This document shows positions 7,201 to 13,616 of a stretch of DNA of 64,000 nucleotides, one piece after another. Location: contig CALADI010000048.1 in the NCBI GenBank assembly GCA_937890525.1, positions 186,001-250,000 of the forward strand. Direction: 5' to 3'. Every line of letters begins with the position of its first letter. Position 1 is the stretch's first letter. The notes beneath the pieces are model-generated. The model ran no database searches. It saw only the letters and a list, made by a program, of their open reading frames with translations, and was not told the origin of the DNA. The position numbers and the translations under genes were made by a program. This DNA comes from an uncultured Clostridia bacterium (GTDB lineage Bacteria > Bacillota > Clostridia > Oscillospirales > Oscillospiraceae).

Positions 7201-9202
7201 GTATACCGATCTGGAGAAGGTGGAGTATGCCCGGCTGACGGATGACGGCATCGTGTGGAGCGAAAAGCCGGACAACAGCGATGTGCAGATCGTGTGGAGA
7301 TCCAGCTCCCACCCCGAATATGTGAACACCCACAACAGCAATGACTTCGGCGGCGGCTACACGCTGGCGTTCCATCTGAGCAAGCGCCCGGATGCGGGCA
7401 CGCCGGATGTGGCGGTAACTTTTGAAGCGACCGTCCAGCACTTGAAGGATACCGCTGTCCGCCGGGATGCCGCTGTGACCTTCACTTTGAAGGCCTATGA
7501 CGCGTCTTTGGCAGAGCTGACCATTGACGGCGCACCGGAGTTTGCGCTGGAACCGGGCAAGACGGACTATGAGGTCGTCTGCGGCGCAGGCATCACCCAG
7601 ACCGTCCTGCACCTACGCACCGCCATTCCCGGTGCCACGGTCACCGTGGACGGCAAGCAGATCCCCGCAGGCGAGGATATCCCCGCATCTGTCCCCGGCA
7701 AGGTGGTCATCCGGGTGAATGACGAGATCCGCAACAGCCTGAACCACAAGTGGGACGAAAAGACCTACACCATTACCCTGAAGGATACCCCTGCGGCGCC
7801 GGTGGACAAGACCACGCTTCAGGAGAAGTATCACCAGGCAGAGCAGATCAACCCGGATCTTTACATTCCCGATACCGTGACGGCGCTGCAACAGGCGATG
7901 GAGCAGGCCAAGGCGGTGCTGGGCAATGAAAAAGCCACCCAGACGCAGGTGAATGATGCGCTGGCAGCGCTGGAGCAGGCGATGGCAGGGCTGGCCAAGC
8001 TGCCGAAGCCCGAACTGGAGCGGATCTATCGCCAGACCGGCGATTACATTCAAGGTCTGACCACCCAGACGCCCCCGGCTGTTGGTTCCATCGGCGGCGA
8101 ATGGGCGGTGATCGGACTGGTGCGCTCCGGCAGAGGTGTTCCTGCGGGATACTACGAAAATGCCGTGCAGTATGTGAAGGAGCACATCAACGATCAGGGG
8201 CAGCTTGACCCCCGCAAATCCACGGACAATGCCCGGGTGATCCTTGCCCTGACTGCCATAGGCAAGGATGTGACCAATGTGGCGGGGCATGACCTGCTGC
8301 GGGGTCTGACGGATATGGACTATCTGAAGAAGCAGGGCAACAACGGCCCCATCTGGGCGCTGATCGCCTTTGACTCCCATGATTATGCGATCCCCGCAGC
8401 GCCTTCCGGGGCACAGCAGGTGACCCGGGAGGGACTGGTGCGCTACATTCTGGATGCCCAGAACAGCGACGGCGGCTGGGCGCTCTTCGGCGGGGATTCC
8501 GATGTGGATATGACGGCCATGTCCCTGCTGGCGCTGGCACGCTACCGCCAGAGCGATGACCGTGTCGCCCGTGCGGTGGACAGCGCCGTGGCTTGGCTCT
8601 CTGCCCAGCAGGGAGCGGCCGGCGGATTCGGATATGCCGGTACGGTGAATATGGAATCCAGCGCACAGGTGGTCATGGCGCTGAGCAGCGTGGGGGTGGA
8701 TCCTGCGGATGATCCCCGATTCGTCAAGAACGGATACAGCGCAGCCGATGCCATGTGCGCCTATGCGGTGCCCGACGGCGGCTTTTCCCATACCGTGGGC
8801 GGTCAGCGCAACGGTATGGCAACGGAACAGGGCTATCTGTCTTTGGCGGCGTTCTACCGGCTCCGCAATGGGCAGACAGGGCTGTATGATATGACGGATG
8901 TGACCATCGAGACTCCGCCCACAGTCCCCACCGATCCTACCGATCCGGTGAAGCCCACCGATCCGGTGAAACCCACCGACCCGGTGAAGCCTACTGACCC
9001 GGTGAAGCCTACCGATCCGGTGAAGCCTACTGACCCGGCACAGCCCACCCAGCCCGGTGCATCCGGCAGACCCACCACCCCCGGCGGCGATCGCCCCGCC
9101 ACCGGTGACGGCGCAGACGGCGCCCTGTATGCCATGGGGCTGCTGGTGTCTGCGGCGGCGCTTGCGGTGATCGTGAGCCGGAAAAAAGTCCGCAAATCAT
9201 AA
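4229..9202 (+). CDS. B12-controlled surface protein: DUF4430, tandem repeats, FIVAR, alpha/alpha-barrel, membrane anchor
   Basis: The product is 1,657 residues. A signal peptide ends near residue 25 (HALAQEA). A DUF4430 domain, the fold of the transcobalamin C-terminal half, spans about 75-152 (FGFYVNGVYPND, SGDRVDFFLY). Two 128-residue tandem repeats start at 282 and 410 (NVLDAITPELLFDAIKG and NVLDVITPELLFDAIKG). Beta-rich Ig-like regions follow, with a FIVAR-like helical segment near 1192-1255. An alpha/alpha-barrel domain of terpene-cyclase/prenyltransferase type spans about 1262-1555 (DGGWALFGG, VNMESSAQVVMALS, PDGGFSH). The C-terminus is Pro-rich TDPVKP repeats, RPATGD, a hydrophobic helix and a KKVRKS tail, so it is wall- or membrane-anchored. 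The two transcobalamin-like domain types under a cobalamin riboswitch suggest corrinoid capture at the surface. The binding itself is inference. No transporter gene follows. Confidence 0.85.
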   Translation: MRKRIISLFLAAVMLAGLLPTHALAQEAEQTASSPVTATVQYTAQMEGMMNPKLGVEVSSDLAESYGFADQVSPDQVSALDVLVKAHEDILGMVEGMLEVGDSGFVTTVFGIPTGDFGFYVNGVYPNDGVTGTTIATQSIQSGDRVDFFLYRDAMYGDLYTWFEQDGRIVTQMDVKGGDPVEVAVKSIPAMNGYKYLTAEQMQAGAMPVGNAHLAWVNVADGSMEEIPDLVTDGWTGKVTLTAPQNAGTYYLTAYTSGDGATPCVMPLLRMDVQQGQTPEPPEKNVLDAITPELLFDAIKGENAGADAMTKPLVKPEGTNYIDEFYAVLNEDGSFKKWWGGRYGAKAIIELKSISDETILKVVDSERIEILKQPEQDTAVDIVFRVTEVGNSKNAKDVTVTVTVKAQEKPEKNVLDVITPELLFDAIKGENTSADAMTKPLVNPNGTNYIDDFYAVLNDDGTLAQWYGGRKPGKKCANITLKSIGDETILRLVDYERIEILKQPQQDTAVDLIFHVEEVGNTGNAKDVTVTVTVKAAQTESPLQKELQAALDKYLVPENIQYNTIERPGVSFGADLAGGNVRYDFKLPNVAAMAGYGWNEVTTTTKTTTPEAMEVAYKYVCKPIRDDVSGKPRTAVIAYTLEKDGASATKEISVTIPALTQQEIDEELAVLEQVQTHFFDGIQYKNFDAQNVTSDLQMFQEVNYTVDPDGAYRLNWVENAKDKSYFGFALPNQKSFDITYPDGDPGVFSATNLVLEQRPAKDTRAVISNTVSSIQLAKYAALYPDNADLQKLVDAPVTTEVLVRKVNADVNSITINGKKFPVTPDTKQISLLTDATLDEIEVSVELANKGAELLVNGSSCVDGQSVRIALTNGFAAFGIKVSDADSKQDGTRKESSFTAAVVSKPYLEGEIAKLPQPDHATEDQIRTAKELLRQFDALDKADQQKIAGADALEGYHQWAEDPQKLYENQVRQVADELFAGIRGKNPDANTVYTDLEKVEYARLTDDGIVWSEKPDNSDVQIVWRSSSHPEYVNTHNSNDFGGGYTLAFHLSKRPDAGTPDVAVTFEATVQHLKDTAVRRDAAVTFTLKAYDASLAELTIDGAPEFALEPGKTDYEVVCGAGITQTVLHLRTAIPGATVTVDGKQIPAGEDIPASVPGKVVIRVNDEIRNSLNHKWDEKTYTITLKDTPAAPVDKTTLQEKYHQAEQINPDLYIPDTVTALQQAMEQAKAVLGNEKATQTQVNDALAALEQAMAGLAKLPKPELERIYRQTGDYIQGLTTQTPPAVGSIGGEWAVIGLVRSGRGVPAGYYENAVQYVKEHINDQGQLDPRKSTDNARVILALTAIGKDVTNVAGHDLLRGLTDMDYLKKQGNNGPIWALIAFDSHDYAIPAAPSGAQQVTREGLVRYILDAQNSDGGWALFGGDSDVDMTAMSLLALARYRQSDDRVARAVDSAVAWLSAQQGAAGGFGYAGTVNMESSAQVVMALSSVGVDPADDPRFVKNGYSAADAMCAYAVPDGGFSHTVGGQRNGMATEQGYLSLAAFYRLRNGQTGLYDMTDVTIETPPTVPTDPTDPVKPTDPVKPTDPVKPTDPVKPTDPVKPTDPAQPTQPGASGRPTTPGGDRPATGDGADGALYAMGLLVSAAALAVIVSRKKVRKS
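5072..5839 (+). repeat. In-frame 384-base tandem duplication inside the surface-protein gene
   Basis: Unit 1 spans 5072-5455 and unit 2 spans 5456-5839. Long stretches are near-identical at the DNA level, for example the 5' third that encodes VLDxITPELLFDAIKG. This suggests a fairly recent duplication. Each unit encodes one 128-residue domain. Confidence 0.9.
8942..9049 (+). repeat. Six 18-base repeats coding for DPVKPT
   Basis: Six in-frame units start at 8942, 8960, 8978, 8996, 9014 and 9032. The last reads DPAQPT. Codons vary (ACC/ACT, GAT/GAC). They form a Pro-rich wall-spanning stalk, and such arrays can change copy number by slippage. Confidence 0.9.
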
Positions 9203-9239
9203 GCAAAGAACAAAAACGCAAGAAAACCGCAATAAAAAG

Positions 9240-9275
9240 ACCGCCTGCATCCTTCGTTGGATGCAGGCGGTTTTC
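9240..9275. terminator. Bidirectional terminator (copy 2 of the near-repeat)
   Basis: The 13-base perfect stem ACCGCCTGCATCC (9240-9252) / GGATGCAGGCGGT (9259-9271) is followed by TTTTC on the plus strand, and has an A-run before it that acts as a T-run on the minus strand. It separates the surface-protein gene from the convergent phage lysin. Confidence 0.9.
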
Positions 9276-9318
9276 GGCTTTTTGGGGTCGCTTCGCAAGC
9301 GGTCGGGAGCTTTTTATC

Positions 9319-10038
9319 TTAGTTGTTCCGGGTCATGGCTTTGTACAGCATGGTCACGGTCTGGGCACGGGTGCAGGGGGCATTGGGGTCAAAGTGGGTG
9401 GCATCCACCCCGGCGGTGATGCCATTTTCCCACGCCCATTTCACGGCGTCATAGTAGTAGTCCCCCGGGCGCACATCCACAAAGGGCAGACCGGATCGGG
9501 AGATCCCCAGAAAGTCCAGCACGCCGTAGGCATAGGCTCTGCCCAGCTCCCTCAGCCGCTCGGCGCTGCCGAAGCCCAAGGCATCGTCGCTGTCCACAAA
9601 GAATCCCTCCAGCAGCACGGCGGGACAGCGCACCTCCCGCAGCCACATGAAGTAGTCCCCGCTGCTGCCGGGCTTGGTTTTGATGCCACGGCTGTTCTGT
9701 CCTATGGCGATGACCTGACGCTCCACCGCCTTGGCGCAGGACAGACTGGCGGCGGCGTAGCGGTTGGTCTGGACATAGGCTTCAAACCCGTCCCCACCCC
9801 CGGCGTTCACATGGATCTCGATGGCGATGTCCGGGGCGAAGGCGTTGGCTTCCCGAACCTCCTCGGTGATGCCGTCCTCCTCGTCCTTGGTGCGGCTGAT
9901 GCCCACCGTCACCCCGTAGCGCTGAAGCTCAGCTCTCGCCGCCAGCGCAATGGTCAATGCGGCGTCCTTCTCCACCACATGTCCCACGGCGCCGGGGTCG
10001 CTGCCGCCGTGACCTACTCCGATAAATACTCTAGCCAT
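9319..10038 (-). CDS. Endolysin: N-acetylmuramoyl-L-alanine amidase (Amidase_3) with one SLH motif
   Basis: The product is 239 residues. The Amidase_3 fold spans about 1-175 with zinc ligands suggested by GVGHGGSDPGA (His), the Glu in DAALTIALAARAELQ and IEIHVNAGG (His), and a later Glu in AVLLEGFF. The C-terminal 55 residues are one S-layer-homology motif (PFVDVRPGDYYYDAVKWAWE ... FDPNAPCTRAQTVTMLYKAM). The enzyme cuts the bond between muramic acid and the stem peptide. Its start overlaps the end of the holin gene by 8 bases, the standard phage lysis order. It has no signal peptide, so release would need the holin. Confidence 0.92.
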   Translation of the reverse strand: MARVFIGVGHGGSDPGAVGHVVEKDAALTIALAARAELQRYGVTVGISRTKDEEDGITEEVREANAFAPDIAIEIHVNAGGGDGFEAYVQTNRYAAASLSCAKAVERQVIAIGQNSRGIKTKPGSSGDYFMWLREVRCPAVLLEGFFVDSDDALGFGSAERLRELGRAYAYGVLDFLGISRSGLPFVDVRPGDYYYDAVKWAWENGITAGVDATHFDPNAPCTRAQTVTMLYKAMTRNN

Positions 10039-10462
10039 TGCCTGTATCCTCCTGTTCCGACCGCTGGGTCAGCAATTCGATGGCGTTTTCCAATGCTTTG
10101 GGGATGGGCAGCCCCATCAGTCCGGCGTTTTCCAGAATGCTGAGGGACTCGTTGGCGCACAGACCGATGATGACGGCGTCCCGGACATAGCAGATGCCCA
10201 GGATCAGATCCATCCGGCTTGCCAGCAGCACCATGAGCAGCGTCATGAATTTCCGGCACAGCCCCTTCCATCCGGCACGGGATTCCAGCCTGCCGTTTGG
10301 GGTCTTGGGGCTGGCGTGGAAGATGCCGGCCACCATCAGCCCGGTGGTGTAGTCCACCATCATCAGCAGGATCAGCCCTTGCAGCCCCGTGTCCCATCCG
10401 CCGAAAGCTGCGGCGATGATGCCGCCAGCTGCGCCCAGAGCGGCGCAGATCCGTTCTTTCAT
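10031..10462 (-). CDS. Phage holin (toxin secretion/phage lysis, holin_4_1 type)
   Basis: The product is 143 residues. It begins MKERICAALGAAGGIIAAAF and has three or four hydrophobic segments with a conserved VDYTTGLMVAG block and a basic loop (KTPNGRLESRAGWKG). These are marks of the Clostridium/Bacillus TcdE/Cph1-type holins. The start at 10462 follows AAAGGAGGAAG; the in-frame extension upstream has no such site. It would open the membrane for the overlapping downstream amidase. Confidence 0.9.
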   Translation of the reverse strand: MKERICAALGAAGGIIAAAFGGWDTGLQGLILLMMVDYTTGLMVAGIFHASPKTPNGRLESRAGWKGLCRKFMTLLMVLLASRMDLILGICYVRDAVIIGLCANESLSILENAGLMGLPIPKALENAIELLTQRSEQEDTGNG

Positions 10463-10511
10463 ACTTCCTCCTTTATGGTATGCGTCCGGGGGAAAAAAGG
10501 TTCCCGCCGGG

Positions 10512-11672
10512 TCATTTGGTATACCAGATCTGGGCGTAGACTTTGGAAGCGGACTCCCGGTCCATGCCGCTGGTGATGATCTGCATTTCCCCGGAATAGG
10601 CGCTGACCGTGAAGCTGGGGGTGTTGCCGGTGCCGACAAATCTGGGGAAACTGGCGCCGTCGTTGGTGCTGGCGGCAATGCGGATCACCGTGATCCCGGT
10701 TTCTCCGTAGCTCACATTTTTTCGGGTGTTGTAGGGCAGCGTGCCGCAGTCGATCAGCTTGGTGTACACGGGCTTGCCTTGATAGCGCTGGGTGGTGCGG
10801 TATTTTACCCCCGCCGTCATGGGTGGATCGAGCCACTCCCACTCCTCCGGGATGCTGTTGTTGATCCTCCGGGTAGCCATCACGCTGCCTGTGCCCCATG
10901 TTTTCCAGACTAACTGGTTGCACAGCACACCGGAGTAGTTGACCACGATGCCGTGCCAGTAGTTTCCGTCGCCGTCCGGGGTGCCCTTGTTGGACTTGTA
11001 GAAGCCGTTTTCCGTGGCGTTTTCCCAGCTGTCCACGCTGACGGAGTCTGCCCCCAGACCGTACCCCGCCGGGGCAGCGCCTGCCTGCGCCGCCGTCACC
11101 CCGTGGGGGTTCGACCGGTCATCCGAGTGGGCGTTCAGCGCCGCACTTGTAGCCGCTCCCACCTGTTCCGCCGTGACGCCGTGGGGATTGTCCCGCCGCT
11201 GAGGGTGGAGGGCATCCTGCACGGCACCCTCAGCCCGGATGGCGGCCTGCTCCGCTCTGCCAACAAGAGCGCTCAGGTGCAGGAATTCATTTTCGCTGTC
11301 GGCCTGTACCCCGTTGGGGGCAGGCTCCACATGGATCACGAAAGATGCGCTGGACAGCACGGCGCCGGCAGAGTCGGTGAGGTACACATCTGCCGTCACC
11401 GATCCGGCCACGGCGAGAGTCTGGCGGGTCAGCTCCACCGTCACCGTGCCGTCGGGAGCCACCACAGCGCTGTTCAGCACCATGGTACCGTCGGGCTTCT
11501 GGGCGCGGAAAGCGGCGCTTGCCCCGGATGGGGGTGCGAAGGGTTCTCCATCCCGCACCAGCGTGATCCGGATCATGCGGCTTTTCTCGTCCCCCTGCTT
11601 GGCGCAGATGCACACCGGGGCGGTCTGCTTGGCTAGATCCAGGGTGATTGCTTGTGTGATATTCAAGATCAC
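10512..11672 (-). CDS. Phage tail-fibre/baseplate protein (BppU-like N-terminus)
   Basis: The product is about 386 residues. Residues about 1-130 look like the BppU N-terminal domain of receptor-binding baseplates (beta-rich, KPDGTMVLNSAVVAPDGTVT, ending in HVEPAPNG). A helical linker follows (LSALVGRAEQAAIRAEGAV), then two NPHGVTAxQxGAA repeats typical of tail-fibre shafts. The C-terminus is a beta-rich tip (NGFYKSNKGTPDGDGNYWHG) common in phage fibre heads. The start is a GTG at 11672 or a TTG at 11666 behind AAAGGAGG; an upstream ATG reading has no ribosome site. It is the first gene of a tail fibre-holin-lysin cassette with no other phage structural gene around it. Confidence 0.8.
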   Translation of the reverse strand: MILNITQAITLDLAKQTAPVCICAKQGDEKSRMIRITLVRDGEPFAPPSGASAAFRAQKPDGTMVLNSAVVAPDGTVTVELTRQTLAVAGSVTADVYLTDSAGAVLSSASFVIHVEPAPNGVQADSENEFLHLSALVGRAEQAAIRAEGAVQDALHPQRRDNPHGVTAEQVGAATSAALNAHSDDRSNPHGVTAAQAGAAPAGYGLGADSVSVDSWENATENGFYKSNKGTPDGDGNYWHGIVVNYSGVLCNQLVWKTWGTGSVMATRRINNSIPEEWEWLDPPMTAGVKYRTTQRYQGKPVYTKLIDCGTLPYNTRKNVSYGETGITVIRIAASTNDGASFPRFVGTGNTPSFTVSAYSGEMQIITSGMDRESASKVYAQIWYTK

Positions 11673-11768
11673 ATTCCTCCTTTCACCATGTTCGGCAAAA
11701 GAGGGGGTTGTTGCCCGGTGTGGTGCAACACGGGGCAAATCAGACAGGGAGGAGGAGATATCCATATA

Positions 11769-11820
11769 AAAATGCGCAGCGGCGATGGGGACTTGCCCTG
11801 CATCGCACACTGCGCATTTT
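11769..11820 (-). terminator. Terminator of the flavodoxin operon
   Basis: The perfect 11-base stem AAAATGCGCAG (11769-11779) / CTGCGCATTTT (11810-11820) has further CGATG/CATCG pairing inside. On the minus strand it is followed by T-rich sequence. It separates the iron-regulated operon from the phage cassette. Confidence 0.85.
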
Positions 11821-11891
11821 GAAGTTTTATCGACCCCGGGAGAAACAAGGCAGGAGACGCTGGGGGCGTCCCCTGCCGGCAGCGGGGCTTA

Positions 11892-12314
11892 TCAGGTCAG
11901 TGCTGCGCCCAGTTCCCGGCAAGCTGCCAAGGCTTCATCGTCCGGAACTTCGTTGCAGATCACGCTTTCGCAGACCAGATCGGCGCCGTCGTCGCTGCAC
12001 CGGGACTCCCAAGTGCGCATCCATTCGCCGTCGCCCCAGCCGTAAGAGCCGAACAGGGCGATGTCCATCCCCTTCAGGCGGCTCTCACAGGCGGCAAACA
12101 TGGGCTCGAACTCGTTCTCCTCCAGTTGTTCCGCCCCCATGGATGGGCAGCCAAAGGCAATGGCGGTGTATGCATCGACCTGCTCCGGGGAAAACGCTGC
12201 GGCAGGGATCACAGATACTTCGGCGCCGGTATCCTTGGCACCCTCGGCTACCGCCATGGCCATGGCTTCGGTGTTTCCCGTGCCGCTCCAATACACAACT
12301 GCAATTTTACGCAT
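11892..12314 (-). CDS. Flavodoxin
   Basis: The product is 140 residues. The phosphate-binding loop YWSGTGNTEAMA lies near residue 10. The FMN-contacting loops are the 50s region (FGCPSMGAEQLEE) and the 90s region (FGSYGWGDGEWM). This is a short-chain flavodoxin, an FMN electron carrier that replaces ferredoxin when iron is scarce. The ATG at 12314 is chosen; an upstream TTG is only three bases from the ribosome site. It follows the DUF3793 gene by 44 bases. The shared promoter carries a DtxR-like box, in line with iron control. Confidence 0.93.
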   Translation of the reverse strand: MRKIAVVYWSGTGNTEAMAMAVAEGAKDTGAEVSVIPAAAFSPEQVDAYTAIAFGCPSMGAEQLEENEFEPMFAACESRLKGMDIALFGSYGWGDGEWMRTWESRCSDDGADLVCESVICNEVPDDEALAACRELGAALT

Positions 12315-12358
12315 AAATTTCAACGACCTTTCTTCTCGGTTTTGTTATGGTAGAAACA

Positions 12359-12910
12359 TCAACCAGCTACGGTGAGCTGCTCGATGGATTTCCCTTGCTT
12401 CCACTGCCGGGAGTAGATCCTGCTGCACATTTCGTATTTTTCAAAGGTGGTGTTGGCGGTCTGCTCGTCGCCGTAGACCTTCCAGCAGCCCACGCACTTG
12501 TGGTTGCATGCCCGGTTGCAGATAAAGCCCAGCACATCCTCCGGCGGATAACTTAAAAACAGCCCGATCTCATGGGGGAATTCCCCCTCTTTCTGAAGCC
12601 GGTGGATCAGGTGCGCCACGCAGCCGTTTTGGTTTTCCGGTATGTAGCCGTATTCCAGAAGCAGCGCCCGGGCGAGATGATCGGTCAGATCCCGCTGTAA
12701 GGCATGGGGGCGGTAGACATAGATCAAGGCCCGGCCGTTGCAAACCCGGAGCGGCAGAATGCGGATTCCCTTGGGCACCAGCTTCTTGTTCATTCGGCAC
12801 AAGTCTTTTGTCAGATCCTCCCGGCTGGGGCAGGCACAGGAAAAGAGGTTTCCTGTTTTGATCCCCGCCAAGGTGGGGGAGCAGTGGCGAATCAGCAGAT
12901 CTTCTGACAT
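12359..12910 (-). CDS. DUF3793 family protein
   Basis: The product is 183 residues. It begins MSEDLLIRHCSPTLAGIKTG, the conserved start of DUF3793, with a short run SCACPS soon after. Later blocks FPHEIGLFLSYPPEDVLGF and CVGCWKVYGD are also typical. The family is common in Clostridia next to flavodoxin or Feo genes. Its molecular role is not known to me. Seven or more cysteines and the partner flavodoxin suggest a metal or redox link. It is the first gene after the iron-box promoter, with a leader of about 110 bases. Confidence 0.85.
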   Translation of the reverse strand: MSEDLLIRHCSPTLAGIKTGNLFSCACPSREDLTKDLCRMNKKLVPKGIRILPLRVCNGRALIYVYRPHALQRDLTDHLARALLLEYGYIPENQNGCVAHLIHRLQKEGEFPHEIGLFLSYPPEDVLGFICNRACNHKCVGCWKVYGDEQTANTTFEKYEMCSRIYSRQWKQGKSIEQLTVAG

Positions 12911-13018
12911 AGGCGTTCCCTCGCAAAATCATGTCCGCGCGAAATCTGTGCGGCGGAGTAAAAGTTTCTGACAGGCGGTCGGGCAGGCGATGGGGACCGT
13001 CAGCCGTACCGGACAGCA

Positions 13019-13073
13019 TTAGTTAGCGATAACTAACTAATGCGATTATATATGGGGCGCATCCTTTTGTCAA
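13019..13073 (-). promoter_or_regulatory. Promoter with DtxR/IdeR-like iron box
   Basis: On the minus strand TTGACA (13068-13073), a 17-base spacer and TATAAT (13045-13050) are perfect. The start site overlaps the inverted repeat TTAGTTA-GCGA-TAACTAA (13019-13036), extended by further TAACTAAT at its right. This resembles DtxR-family sites (TTAGGTTAG-CTAACCTAA) more than Fur boxes. The genes it serves (DUF3793, flavodoxin) fit iron-starvation control. The regulator is not in this window. Confidence 0.7.
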
Positions 13074-13119
13074 GAGGATGCGCCCATTTTTTCAGAGATC
13101 ATTTTTTGATGGAAACGAA

Positions 13120-13169
13120 AAAACGGCATCGCGCCGGTGGCACGACACCAACAGCAGCGATACCGTTTT
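13120..13169 (-). terminator. Terminator of the tRNA-Gln/tRNA-Lys transcript
   Basis: AAAACGGCATCGC (13120-13132) pairs with GCGATACCGTTTT (13157-13169). On the minus strand it lies directly after tRNA-Lys and is followed by a T-run. Confidence 0.7.
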
Positions 13170-13177
13170 CGATTCTA

Positions 13178-13253
13178 TGGTGACCCGCCGGAGGCTCGAA
13201 CTCCGGACCCATTGCTTAAAAGGCAATTGCTCTGCCAACTGAGCTAGCGGATC
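13178..13253 (-). tRNA. tRNA-Lys (anticodon TTT)
   Basis: 76 bases with encoded CCA. The acceptor GATCCGC pairs with GCGGGTC. The anticodon loop is CTTTTAA and the T-arm contains GTTCGAGCC. It is one base from tRNA-Gln, so the two are co-transcribed. Confidence 0.97.
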
Positions 13254-13254
13254 G

Positions 13255-13329
13255 TGGCTGGGATGGCAGGATTTGAACCTACGAATGCCAGAGTCAAAGT
13301 CTGGTGCCTTACCCCTTGGCGACATCCCA
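13255..13329 (-). tRNA. tRNA-Gln (anticodon TTG)
   Basis: 75 bases with encoded CCA. The acceptor TGGGATG pairs with CATCCCA. The anticodon loop is CTTTGAC and the T-arm contains GTTCAAATC. Confidence 0.97.
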
Positions 13330-13518
13330 ATGATTTGATGTACCCTGACTCGGACACACGCTCCATTATAGCATGGAAGATTTTCTTTTGCAACAATTAT
13401 TTTTGCATTGACCGACCTGTTTCTAGTTGGTGGAAAACTGTCGAATGATGGACCGGTATTTGTACAAAAATTCAGAAAAATTCAGAGATACCGCAATATT
13501 TCTGGGTTATATATGCGC

Positions 13519-13547
13519 TTGCCATTCAAATATACCCGTGGTATAAT
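13519..13547 (+). promoter_or_regulatory. Promoter of the exopolysaccharide operon
   Basis: TTGCCA (13519-13524), a 17-base spacer and TATAAT (13542-13547) lie 70 bases before the first gene. The AT-rich stretch from 13380 also holds a short direct repeat (AAAATTCAG twice near 13470). Confidence 0.75.
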
Positions 13548-13616
13548 AAAATGAAATGTCAAATTGGAGAATTATGGGCTTCTGACAAAAGAAAAATGAC
13601 AGGAGAGAAAGTCATC

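Noticed and set aside
5165..7612. An 815-residue minus-strand open frame
   Set aside because: It is antisense to the large surface-protein gene, rich in His, Ile and Gly from complementary codons, with no ribosome site or family motif.
8942..9049. Possible CRISPR-like repeat array
   Set aside because: The 18-base units are direct, have no spacers and keep the reading frame. They code for Pro-rich wall-stalk repeats.
13092..13325. A 77-residue minus-strand open frame
   Set aside because: It runs through tRNA-Lys and tRNA-Gln. The peptide (RFKSCHPSH, PLAQLAEQ) is the familiar false translation of tRNA genes.
13178..13329. tRNA-linked integration of the polymer operon or phage genes
   Set aside because: tRNA genes flank these regions, but no integrase and no repeated tRNA 3' end (attachment site) was found on either side.
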